The notes beneath the pieces are model-generated. The model had not been told where the DNA came from and did not search any database. It saw only the letters and a list, made by a program, of their open reading frames with translations. A stretch of DNA of 64,000 nt from DAHUYF01 sp963838385 (GTDB taxonomy: Bacteria > Pseudomonadota > Alphaproteobacteria > ATCC43930 > CGMCC-115725): assembly GCA_963838385.1 (NCBI GenBank), contig CAWIRE010000012.1, forward strand, positions 176,934 through 240,933. The letters run 5' to 3'. Below are positions 50,634 to 57,765 of the stretch, piece by piece; positions within the stretch are counted from its first letter, which is position 1, and every line of letters starts with the position of its first letter. Made by a program: the position numbers and the translations under genes.

Positions 50634-51779
50634 GTGACGTGGTCCCGGGAGGCCGGCTCTGAGCCGTGGCGCGTAGGTGTGCTGTTCTCGCAATCCGGCG
50701 TCATGGCCGTGATCGAGGAGACGCAGCTGCGGGCGACGCTCCTTGCCATCGACGAGATCAACCAGGCCGGCGGGATCAACGGCCGCGAGCTGGTGCCGCT
50801 GGTCTACGACCCCGGCTCGGAGACCGGCGCCTATGCGTTCTCGGCCAAGCGGCTGATGATCGAGGACGGCGTCACCACCATCTTCGGCTGCTACACCTCG
50901 AGCAGCCGCAAGGCGGTGCTGCCGGTGGTCGAGCGGCTGAACGGGCTGCTGTGGTATCCGACGCTCTATGAGGGCTTCGAATTCTCGCCCAACGTCATCT
51001 ATGGCGGGGCCGCGCCCAACCAGAACAGCGTGGCGCTCTGCTCCTTCCTCGCCGAGACCTACGGGCCGCGCTTCTATTTCATCGGCTCGGACTACGTCTA
51101 TCCGCGCGAGAGCAACCGCGTCATGCGCGACCTGCTGCGCCGCCATGGCGGCCAGGTGGTGGGCGAGACCTATCTCGATCTGCGCGCCAAGCGCGCCGAT
51201 TTCCGCCCGGTGATGCGCCAGATCAAGGCCGCCGGCGCCGACGTCATCTTCTCGACCGTGGTCGGCCAATCCACGGTCTATCTCTATCAGAGCTATGTCG
51301 AGGCGGGCTTCGATCCCAAGGTGACGCCGATCGCCAGCCTCACCACCACCGAATCCGAGGTCCGCGCCATGGGCTTCGACGTCGCCGAGGGCCAGGTCAC
51401 CGCCGCTCCCTATTTCCAATCGGTGGCGGGCGAGCGCAACGCCGCCTTCGTCGCCCGCTACCAGCGCCGCTATGGCGAGAACGAGCCCACCAACATGTGC
51501 GCCGAGGCTGCCTATTTCCAGGTGCATCTCTTCGCCAACGCGCTGGCCGAGACCAATTCGATGGAGACCGACCTGATCAAGCCGGCGGTGCTCGGCGCCG
51601 ATTTCGAGGCGCCCCAGGGCGTCGTCTCGGTCAGCCCGGCCACCAGCCACACTCATCTCTGGTCGCGCATCGGCCGCGTCAACCGGCGCGGCCAGTTCGA
51701 CATCCTGCGTCAATCGCCGACCCCGGTCTGGGCCGACCCCTATCTCGTCGGCTGCGGCCGCGTCAGTCTTTCGGCATAG
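50634..51779 (+). CDS. amiC: AmiC-like cytoplasmic amide sensor / negative regulator
   Basis: The 381-residue protein has the periplasmic-binding-protein fold of AmiC (RVGVLFSQSGVMAVIEETQLRATLLAIDEINQAGGINGREL, FGCYTSSSRKAVLPVVERLNGLLWYPTLYEGFEFSPNVIYGGAAPNQNS, RFYFIGSDYVYPRESNRVMRDLL, EAAYFQVHLFANAL) but no signal peptide, so it acts in the cytoplasm. AmiC of Pseudomonas holds AmiR inactive until an amide binds. The GTG at 50634 follows GAAGGGAGGGGG and is the best start. It is 9 bases before the AmiR-like gene. It is also clearly related to the transporter's own binding protein encoded at 45351. Confidence 0.9.
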   Translation: MTWSREAGSEPWRVGVLFSQSGVMAVIEETQLRATLLAIDEINQAGGINGRELVPLVYDPGSETGAYAFSAKRLMIEDGVTTIFGCYTSSSRKAVLPVVERLNGLLWYPTLYEGFEFSPNVIYGGAAPNQNSVALCSFLAETYGPRFYFIGSDYVYPRESNRVMRDLLRRHGGQVVGETYLDLRAKRADFRPVMRQIKAAGADVIFSTVVGQSTVYLYQSYVEAGFDPKVTPIASLTTTESEVRAMGFDVAEGQVTAAPYFQSVAGERNAAFVARYQRRYGENEPTNMCAEAAYFQVHLFANALAETNSMETDLIKPAVLGADFEAPQGVVSVSPATSHTHLWSRIGRVNRRGQFDILRQSPTPVWADPYLVGCGRVSLSA

Positions 51780-51788
51780 AGGGAGCCC

Positions 51789-52397
51789 ATGCTCGATCCC
51801 GGCAGAGCGCATGACCCCGCCAGCGGCGGTACCGCGGAGACCGGATCGCTCGAGATCGTCGTGGCGCTGCGCCGCGACGAGGAGGGCGACGCTCTGGCGC
51901 GCGAGCTGGCGCGCAGCCGCGGCCGCGTGCGCCGGCTCTGGCCGCTGCCGCCGCGGCTGCCGGAGGATGCCGACATCCTGTTCTGCGAGCTGGTGCCGGA
52001 GCTGCCGCACTGCCTGCCCTGGGTCCCGGGCCAGCCCAGCGCGGCGCTGGTCGCGGTCATGCCGGCGGTGCAGGCCCCCGATCTCAAGCTGCTGCGCAAC
52101 TGCGCGCCGCATGCCGTGCTGCATCGCCCCTTCACCGCCGCCACCGTGCTCACCAGCTTGGCGCTGGGACGGGCGCAGTTCCTCTACGAGCGCCGGCTGC
52201 GCTCGCGCATCGACAAGCTCGACGAGACCTTGCGCGCCTTCCGCAGCGTCGAGCGGGCCAAGACCATCCTGATGCAGACGCGCAAGCTCGACGAGGACGA
52301 GGCCTATCACTTCATGCGGCGCCAGGCGATGAATCGCCGGGTCTCGATCTCCGCCGTGGCGGCGGCCATCGTTGACTCCCATGACGTTCTCGGATAG
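51789..52397 (+). CDS. amiR: AmiR-like ANTAR antiterminator
   Basis: The 202-residue protein has an N-terminal degenerate receiver-like domain (about 20-130, lacking the acidic phosphorylation site), a coiled-coil (about 133-155) and a C-terminal ANTAR RNA-binding domain (about 143-198: SVERAKTILMQTRKLDEDEAYHFMRRQAMNRRVSISAVAAAIV). This is the AmiR layout. It should bind paired hexaloop hairpins in nascent RNA and prevent termination. Two such leaders are seen here, at 45244-45325 and 52426-52505. It is made together with the AmiC-like protein that would control it. Confidence 0.92.
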   Translation: MLDPGRAHDPASGGTAETGSLEIVVALRRDEEGDALARELARSRGRVRRLWPLPPRLPEDADILFCELVPELPHCLPWVPGQPSAALVAVMPAVQAPDLKLLRNCAPHAVLHRPFTAATVLTSLALGRAQFLYERRLRSRIDKLDETLRAFRSVERAKTILMQTRKLDEDEAYHFMRRQAMNRRVSISAVAAAIVDSHDVLG

Positions 52398-52407
52398 CGT
52401 CTGACCT

Positions 52408-52505
52408 GCGCCGTTCGACCGGCGCGCGGCAACGGCGCCGCATCACATATTCCGGGCAAGGCTGCCCCCCGCGACGACCACGGACGTGGACGCGCGGGGT
52501 TTTTT
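52408..52505 (+). promoter_or_regulatory. ANTAR-type two-hexaloop leader and attenuator before amiE
   Basis: Hairpin P1 is GCGGC (52426-52430), loop AACGGC, GCCGC (52437-52441). Hairpin P2 is GGGC (52454-52457), loop AAGGCT, GCCC (52464-52467). Both six-base loops have A at position 1 and G at position 4, the ANTAR recognition pattern. P2 meets the first base of a terminator stem CCCCGCG (52467-52473) with CGCGGGG (52493-52499) and six T residues. A competing hairpin with a TTCGAC loop (52408-52425) precedes P1. The leader lies directly between the AmiR-like gene and the amidase gene. Confidence 0.8.
52467..52505 (+). terminator. Regulated intrinsic terminator before amiE
   Basis: CCCCGCG (52467-52473) and CGCGGGG (52493-52499) pair, with an inner CCACG-GA-CGTGG stem (52478-52489), followed by TTTTTT (52500-52505). 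It would stop transcription 62 bases before the amidase start unless antitermination occurs. Confidence 0.85.
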
Positions 52506-52567
52506 GCGTTCTGGGCGCGCCACCGACGCAGCGTCCGCCTGCGCCTCACGAGCGAAAGGAGATCGAC

Positions 52568-53608
52568 ATGCTTCACGGTGACATCAGCAGCAGCAACGAC
52601 ACCGTCGGCGTCGCCGTCGTCAACTACAAGATGCCGCGGCTTCACACCAAGGCGGAAGTGCTCGCCAATGCCGGCAAGATCGCCGAGATGGTCCTCGGCA
52701 TGAAGCTGGGTCTGCCGGGCATGGATCTCGTCATCTTCCCGGAATACAGCACCCACGGCATCATGTACGACAGCAAGGAGATGTACGACACCGCCGCCAG
52801 CGTGCCCGGCGAGGAGACCGAGATCTTCGCCGAAGCCTGCCGCAAGGCCAAGGTCTGGGGCGTGTTCTCGCTCACCGGCGAGCGCCACGAGGAGCATCCC
52901 AAGAAGGCGCCCTACAACACCCTCATCCTGATGAACGACAAGGGCGAGATCGTGCAGAAATACCGCAAGATCATGCCCTGGGTTCCGATCGAAGGCTGGT
53001 ATCCCGGCAATTGCACCTACGTCTCCGAGGGCCCCAAGGGGCTCAAGGTGAGCCTGATCATCTGCGACGACGGCAACTATCCCGAGATCTGGCGCGACTG
53101 CGCCATGAAGGGCGCCGAGCTCATCGTGCGCTGCCAGGGCTACATGTACCCGGCCAAGGACCAGCAGGTGCTGATGGCCAAGGCGATGGCCTGGGCCAAC
53201 AACGTCTATGTCGCGGTGGCCAACGCCTCGGGCTTCGACGGCGTCTATTCCTATTTCGGCCATTCCGCCGTCATCGGCTTCGACGGCCGCACGCTCGGCG
53301 AGTGCGGCGAGGAGGATATGGGCATCCAGTACGCGCAGCTGTCGAAATCGCTGATCCGCGACGCGCGCCGCAACATGCAATCCGAGAACCATCTCTTCAA
53401 GCTGCTGCATCGGGGATATACCGGCAAGATCAACTCGCGCGAGGACGTTCGCGGCGAGGCCATCTGCCCCTATGATTTCTACAAGAAATGGATCACCGAT
53501 CCCGAGGGCACGCGCACCATGGTCGAGGCGCTCACCCGCCCCACCGTCGGCACCGAGGAATGCCCGATCGAAGGCATCCCCAACCAGAAGACCGCGAGCC
53601 ATCGCTGA
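52568..53608 (+). CDS. amiE: Aliphatic amidase
   Basis: AmiE hydrolyses short aliphatic amides to the acid and ammonia. The 346-residue protein shows the exact catalytic positions of the family: Glu59 (FPEYS), Lys134 (QKYRKIMPW) and Cys166 (LIICDDGN). The N-terminus HGDISSSNDTVGVAVVNYK and IRCQGYMYPAKDQQV-like, GVYSYFGHSA segments are nearly those of Pseudomonas AmiE. Formamidase AmiF is the close alternative. AGCGAAAGGAG precedes the ATG. Expression should depend on antitermination in the leader. Confidence 0.94.
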   Translation: MLHGDISSSNDTVGVAVVNYKMPRLHTKAEVLANAGKIAEMVLGMKLGLPGMDLVIFPEYSTHGIMYDSKEMYDTAASVPGEETEIFAEACRKAKVWGVFSLTGERHEEHPKKAPYNTLILMNDKGEIVQKYRKIMPWVPIEGWYPGNCTYVSEGPKGLKVSLIICDDGNYPEIWRDCAMKGAELIVRCQGYMYPAKDQQVLMAKAMAWANNVYVAVANASGFDGVYSYFGHSAVIGFDGRTLGECGEEDMGIQYAQLSKSLIRDARRNMQSENHLFKLLHRGYTGKINSREDVRGEAICPYDFYKKWITDPEGTRTMVEALTRPTVGTEECPIEGIPNQKTASHR

Positions 53609-53616
53609 GGCCTGAT

Positions 53617-53686
53617 TCCCCTCTCCCGCGATAGCGGGAGAGGGAGGGGCCCGCCGCGCAGCGGCGGGAGGGTGAGGGGCGGCGGG
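53617..53686. repeat. REP-family repeat, left flank of the DUF559 gene
   Basis: CCCCTCTCCCGC-GATA-GCGGGAGAGGG is followed by AGGGGCCC, a second stem CCGCCGC-GCA-GCGGCGG and the tail GAGGGTGAGGGG. Its right end touches the stop codon of the DUF559 gene. The element at 54031-54091 has the same parts in the opposite orientation, so the two form an inverted pair around that gene. Confidence 0.85.
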
Positions 53687-54016
53687 TTACCGCATGGCAA
53701 GCGCTTGCAAGATGGCTTCCTGTACCCCCTCTGTATCGGCGAGGACGTTATTGTTCCAAAAGCGCAGCACGCGCCAGCCTCGGCTTTCGAGCCACGCCGT
53801 CCGACGCTGGTCGGCAGCGTTGTCGGCGTGCTGTCCGCCATCCGCCTCGATCACCAGACGATGCTCGATGCAGGCGAAATCGGCTATGAAAGGGCCAAGC
53901 GGGTGCTGACGGCGGAACTTGTATCCCTGCAGGCGCCGCCCGCGCAGCACCGCCCAGAGGCGCCGCTCAGCGTCGGTCATGCCGCGGCGAAGCACACGCG
54001 CTTTGAGGTTGGGCAT
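53687..54016 (-). CDS. DUF559 (Vsr-like fold) endonuclease-domain protein
   Basis: The 109-residue protein is a stand-alone DUF559 domain: ARVLRRGMTDAERRLWAVLRGRRLQGYKFRRQHPLGPFIADFACIEHRLVIEADGGQHADNAADQRRTAWLESRGWRVLRFWNNNVLADTEGVQEAI. The D-F and E-x-D-x-x-x-H pattern (ADFAC, IEADGGQH) fits a restriction-like nuclease core, although activity has not been shown for most members. It lies alone on the minus strand inside a plus-strand region and is bracketed by inverted repeats, which suggests it moves as, or with, a repeat unit. Confidence 0.88.
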   Translation of the reverse strand: MPNLKARVLRRGMTDAERRLWAVLRGRRLQGYKFRRQHPLGPFIADFACIEHRLVIEADGGQHADNAADQRRTAWLESRGWRVLRFWNNNVLADTEGVQEAILQALAMR

Positions 54017-54030
54017 GATGCCTTAGCATA

Positions 54031-54091
54031 CCCTCACCCTCCCATTGCTGCGCAATGGGCCCCTCCCTCTCCCGCTTGCGCGGGAGAGGGG
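54031..54091. repeat. REP-family repeat, right flank of the DUF559 gene
   Basis: CCCTCACCCTCCC, a stem ATTGC-TGC-GCAAT, GGGCCCCT and CCCTCTCCCGC-TTGC-GCGGGAGAGGG are seen in this order. Read on the other strand it has the same skeleton as the repeat at 53617-53686. It ends 40 bases before the cbbQ start and so forms part of that gene's leader. Confidence 0.85.
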
Positions 54092-54131
54092 CTACATGCT
54101 TCTTCCGGTTGGGCGGGAAGGTAACGGACGG

Positions 54132-54929
54132 ATGGAGCTCGATGCGTACCGCATTGCCGAGGAGCCCTATTACCGCGACGTCGGCGACGAGACGCGGCTC
54201 TTCGCGGCGGCCTATAAGAGCCGCATGCCGATGATGCTCAAGGGCCCGACCGGCTGCGGCAAGACGCGCTTCGTCGAGGCCATGGCCTGGCGGCTGGGCA
54301 AGCCGCTCGTCACCGTCGCCTGCCACGAGGACATGACCGCCTCCGACCTCGTCGGCCGCTTCCTGCTCGATGCCGCCGGCACCGTCTGGCATGACGGCCC
54401 GCTCACCCTCGCCGTCCGCCATGGCGCGATCTGCTATCTCGACGAGATCGTCGAGGCGCGCCAGGACACCACCGTCGTCATCCATCCGCTGACCGACGAT
54501 CGCCGCATCCTGCCGCTTGAGAAGAAGGGCGAGCTGGTGCATGCGCATCCCGATTTCCAGCTCGTCATCTCCTACAATCCCGGCTATCAGAGCGTGCTCA
54601 AGGATCTCAAGGAATCGACCAAGCAGCGCTTCGGCGCCATCGATTTCGCCTATCCGCCGGCTGCGGTGGAGGCCGAGATCGTGGCGCACGAGGCCGGCAT
54701 CGACCGCGCGCTGGCCGAGACGCTGGTCGCCATCGGCCAGCGCACGCGCAATTTGCGCGGCCACGGCCTCGACGAAGGCGCCTCCACCCGCATGCTGATC
54801 CAGGCCGGCCGCCTCATCGCCGGCGGCATCGCGCCCGAGCCCGCCTGCCAGGTGGCGCTGGTGCTGCCGATCACCGATGACGAGGATATCCGCGGCGCGC
54901 TGACGGCGGCGATCGCCGCCTCGGTCTGA
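54132..54929 (+). CDS. cbbQ: CbbQ/NirQ/NorQ-type MoxR AAA+ ATPase
   Basis: The 265-residue AAA+ protein has Walker A KGPTGCGKTRFVEAMAW at about 37-53, ACHEDMTASDLVGRF, Walker B ICYLDEIVEAR with Asp104-Glu105 and the sensor region HPDFQLVISYNPGYQSVLKDLKESTKQRF. Such proteins act as chaperone-like activators with a VWA partner, for example on Rubisco or nitric oxide reductase. Neither target is encoded here. The VWA partner gene follows 5 bases after its stop. Confidence 0.92.
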   Translation: MELDAYRIAEEPYYRDVGDETRLFAAAYKSRMPMMLKGPTGCGKTRFVEAMAWRLGKPLVTVACHEDMTASDLVGRFLLDAAGTVWHDGPLTLAVRHGAICYLDEIVEARQDTTVVIHPLTDDRRILPLEKKGELVHAHPDFQLVISYNPGYQSVLKDLKESTKQRFGAIDFAYPPAAVEAEIVAHEAGIDRALAETLVAIGQRTRNLRGHGLDEGASTRMLIQAGRLIAGGIAPEPACQVALVLPITDDEDIRGALTAAIAASV

Positions 54930-54934
54930 GCCCG

Positions 54935-57205
54935 ATGGCGCCGGGCCCGTCGCCGCGTCCGCGCCTGGCGCTCGAGGCGCTCGATCTCCCGCCGGAGCTC
55001 GCCGGCACGCTCGAGCTGGTCTGGCGCCAGGCGCAGGCGAGCCTGCCGGGAGAGCGCCTCGATGCCTGGCTCGCCGCCTGCCGCGCGCTCGCCTCGCGCC
55101 TCGGCGCCGATGCCGCGCTCGCCTATATCCGCAACGCGCCGGCGGTCGCGGCGCTGGCCGGCGCCGAGGCGGCGTTCGCGCTCGCCGACGCCGCGCCGGA
55201 TCTCGCCGAGCTCACCGGTCCGCGCGCCGCGCCGGCGCTCTTCGTCGCGGCACCCGCGGCGGCGCGCCATCTCGCCGCGCCGGGCGCCATGGCGGAATGG
55301 CTGCGCCTGCTGCGCCGCGTCGCCGAGCGCGCGCCGGAATCGCTGATCCTGCTGCTCGAGCGCAGCGAGCGCGTGCTCGCCGCGCTCGATCTGCGCGCGC
55401 TCAAATCCTGGGCGCTGGGCGGCATCCGCGCCGCCGAGCATGATCCCGAGCGCCGGCTCAAATTCTTCGCGCTGCTCGACCCTGCGGCGCTGCGCGGGCT
55501 GGCGCGAGGCGGCGACCTGCCCTTCACCGCGATCGAGCGCGAGCTGCGCGCCTATGTCACGGCGCTGTCGGGCCGCGCGCCGCCGCTGCGCACGCTGCCG
55601 CCTGCCGCGCTCGACCTGCCGCGCCGCGCCGGCTTCGATGGTGGCATCATCCGGCTGCCGGAAAGCTATCGCGGCGTCACCGGCGCCGCCGCCAAGGAGC
55701 TCTACCGCGCCGCGCTGGCGCACATCCTCGCGCATCTGCGCTTCACGCCGACGAAATTCCCGATCGGCAGCCTGAAGCCGGTGCAGGTGGCGCTGGTCTC
55801 GCTGATCGAGGATGCGCGCGTCGAGCAGCTGGCGCTCGCGGCGTTGCCGGGGCTGCGCCGGCTGTGGCTGCCTTTCCATGTCGCGGCGCCCGGCGGCGCG
55901 CTGACCGCGCCGGCGCTGATGGCGCGGCTCGCGCGCGCGCTCCTCGATCCCTTCTACGCCGACGATCACGGCTGGGTGCTGAAGGGCCGCGACCTCTTCT
56001 TCGCGCAGCCCGCGCGCTGGCAGGACCCGGCGCTGAGCCGGGCGCTGGGCGGCCTGCTCGGCAACGACCTCGGCCAGATGCGCGCGCAGTTCAATGCCCG
56101 GACCTACGTGGTCGAACCGGTCTATCGCGACGACAATCAGGGGCTCTGGGATTTCCCGGAGAGCGCCGCGCCGGAGGAGGCGCAGACGGCCTATGAGGGA
56201 GCGCGCTTCGACACTGCCGCGGACGCGCCGCCCGATCGCGAGCGCGACGCCGGCGAGGGCGACGCGGCGAACCGCGCGCGGCCGGTCGCCGCCGCGGTGG
56301 AAACCGGCATCCCGGTGGCGCGATATGCGGAATGGGATTTCCTCATCGCCGCCGAGCGTCCCGACTGGACGACGGTGCTCGACTATCCGCCGCCCGAGGC
56401 CGGCGCGCGGCGCATCGACGCCATCCTCGAGCGCTATCCCGACCAGGTCCGCCGCATCGCGGCGCTGATCCGCGCCGCCAAGCTCAGCCGGCCGCAACGC
56501 CTCAGGCGGCAGCATGAGGGCGACCGGCTCGATCTCGACGCGGCGGTCTCGGCCGCCATCGACCTTCGCCTCGGTCTCGCGCCCAGGCCCGAAATCTATG
56601 CGCGGCTGGAGCGGCGCTGGCGCGACCTCGCGGTGCTGCTGCTGCTCGACGCCTCGCACTCGACCAACGATGTCGCGCGCGGCGCCGGGCGCAGCGTGCT
56701 CGATCTCGAGCGCGACGCCACGGCGCTGCTGGCGCATGCGATGGACGGGCTCGGCGACCCCTTCGCCATCCACGCCTTCTGCTCGGACACGCGCGCCGAT
56801 GTGCATTACTACCGGCTGAAGGATTTCGACGCGCCTTACGACGAGGCCGCCCGCCGCCGTCTCGCCGGCCTTGCCGGGCGGTTTTCCACACGCATGGGGG
56901 CGGCGCTGCGCCATGCCGGTCACGCGCTGTCGGGGCGGCTCTCCTATCGCCGGTTGCTGCTGATGATCTCCGACGGCGAGCCGTCCGATGTCGACATTGC
57001 CGACCGCCGCTACCTCGTCGAGGATGCGCGCCGCGCCGTCCTGACGCTGCGCCATCGCGGCATCGACGTGTTCTGCGTCGCCCTCGATCCCGCCGGCGAC
57101 GCCTATCTCAGCCGCATCTTCGGCCGCCGCAACGTGCTGCAGCTCGACCGCATCGAGCGCCTGCCCGAGATGCTGCCGCTGCTCTATTTCCGCCTGGCCG
57201 GCTGA
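54935..57205 (+). CDS. cbbO: CbbO/NorD-type von Willebrand factor A protein
   Basis: The 756-residue protein has an Ala/Arg-rich helical N-terminal part (about 1-230), a middle section (IRLPESYRGVTGAAAKELYRAALAHILAHLRF) and a C-terminal VWA domain with the MIDAS motif VLLLLDASHSTND (DxSxS) at about 565-577 and a later LLMISDGEPSDVDI. This is the CbbO/NorD layout. It should bind the CbbQ ring and tie it to a target enzyme. The target is unknown; the only catabolic gene near is amiE. Confidence 0.9.
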   Translation: MAPGPSPRPRLALEALDLPPELAGTLELVWRQAQASLPGERLDAWLAACRALASRLGADAALAYIRNAPAVAALAGAEAAFALADAAPDLAELTGPRAAPALFVAAPAAARHLAAPGAMAEWLRLLRRVAERAPESLILLLERSERVLAALDLRALKSWALGGIRAAEHDPERRLKFFALLDPAALRGLARGGDLPFTAIERELRAYVTALSGRAPPLRTLPPAALDLPRRAGFDGGIIRLPESYRGVTGAAAKELYRAALAHILAHLRFTPTKFPIGSLKPVQVALVSLIEDARVEQLALAALPGLRRLWLPFHVAAPGGALTAPALMARLARALLDPFYADDHGWVLKGRDLFFAQPARWQDPALSRALGGLLGNDLGQMRAQFNARTYVVEPVYRDDNQGLWDFPESAAPEEAQTAYEGARFDTAADAPPDRERDAGEGDAANRARPVAAAVETGIPVARYAEWDFLIAAERPDWTTVLDYPPPEAGARRIDAILERYPDQVRRIAALIRAAKLSRPQRLRRQHEGDRLDLDAAVSAAIDLRLGLAPRPEIYARLERRWRDLAVLLLLDASHSTNDVARGAGRSVLDLERDATALLAHAMDGLGDPFAIHAFCSDTRADVHYYRLKDFDAPYDEAARRRLAGLAGRFSTRMGAALRHAGHALSGRLSYRRLLLMISDGEPSDVDIADRRYLVEDARRAVLTLRHRGIDVFCVALDPAGDAYLSRIFGRRNVLQLDRIERLPEMLPLLYFRLAG

Positions 57206-57260
57206 AACGCCTGTGGCCGCGGAGATCGCTCTCCGCGGCCACAGGCCGATCACAGACGCG

Positions 57261-57575
57261 TTACTTCGACTCGCTGACCTGCGGCGCCTGCGGCTGCAGC
57301 GGCGCGCCGCTGCCCGCGGTGGCGAAGACGCCGGCTCCCTGCTCGGTGATCTCCGGGTGCCGATCCCAGTCATTGGCATAGATCTTGTTGTTGGCGCGGG
57401 CGATCTTGGGGAAGCCCGAGATCTCCGGATGCGGGTTGTAGATGTTGGCGTACCAGCCGCCGGGAGGCGCCTGCGCGACGTCCTGGGCGAGCGCCGCCGA
57501 CACGGCGGGAACCGCCAGCGCCAGCGACAGCACGGCCACGCGCGCGACGCGCTTCAGATTATTCTGGGTAGACAT
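57261..57575 (-). CDS. Small exported protein of unknown function
   Basis: The 104-residue product has a signal peptide (residues 1 to about 31, VAVLSLALAVPAVSAALAQ) and a mature part of about 70 residues with GGWYANIYNPHPEISGFPKIARANNKIYANDWDRHPEI and a Pro/Gln-rich tail. There are no Cys residues. I do not recognise a family. The ATG at 57575 follows GGAGAG and gives a proper signal sequence. It is monocistronic and convergent with cbbO. Confidence 0.7.
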   Translation of the reverse strand: MSTQNNLKRVARVAVLSLALAVPAVSAALAQDVAQAPPGGWYANIYNPHPEISGFPKIARANNKIYANDWDRHPEITEQGAGVFATAGSGAPLQPQAPQVSESK

Positions 57576-57765
57576 GACGAACTCTCCTTCCTGGGCGGAG
57601 CCGCGCGGCGCAAGCGGCCGCTCCCTGGCTCCGCTCGGAAGATGAGATCCGCAACCCCCCGCCATAAGGCGGCGAAAGGCGAATGGACTATTGAGCGGGA
57701 TAAAAGAATGTTTAGCTGCCGCGCTCTCCCCTTCCGGGTGTGCAGGGCAGCCCTGCGCGCGGCGG

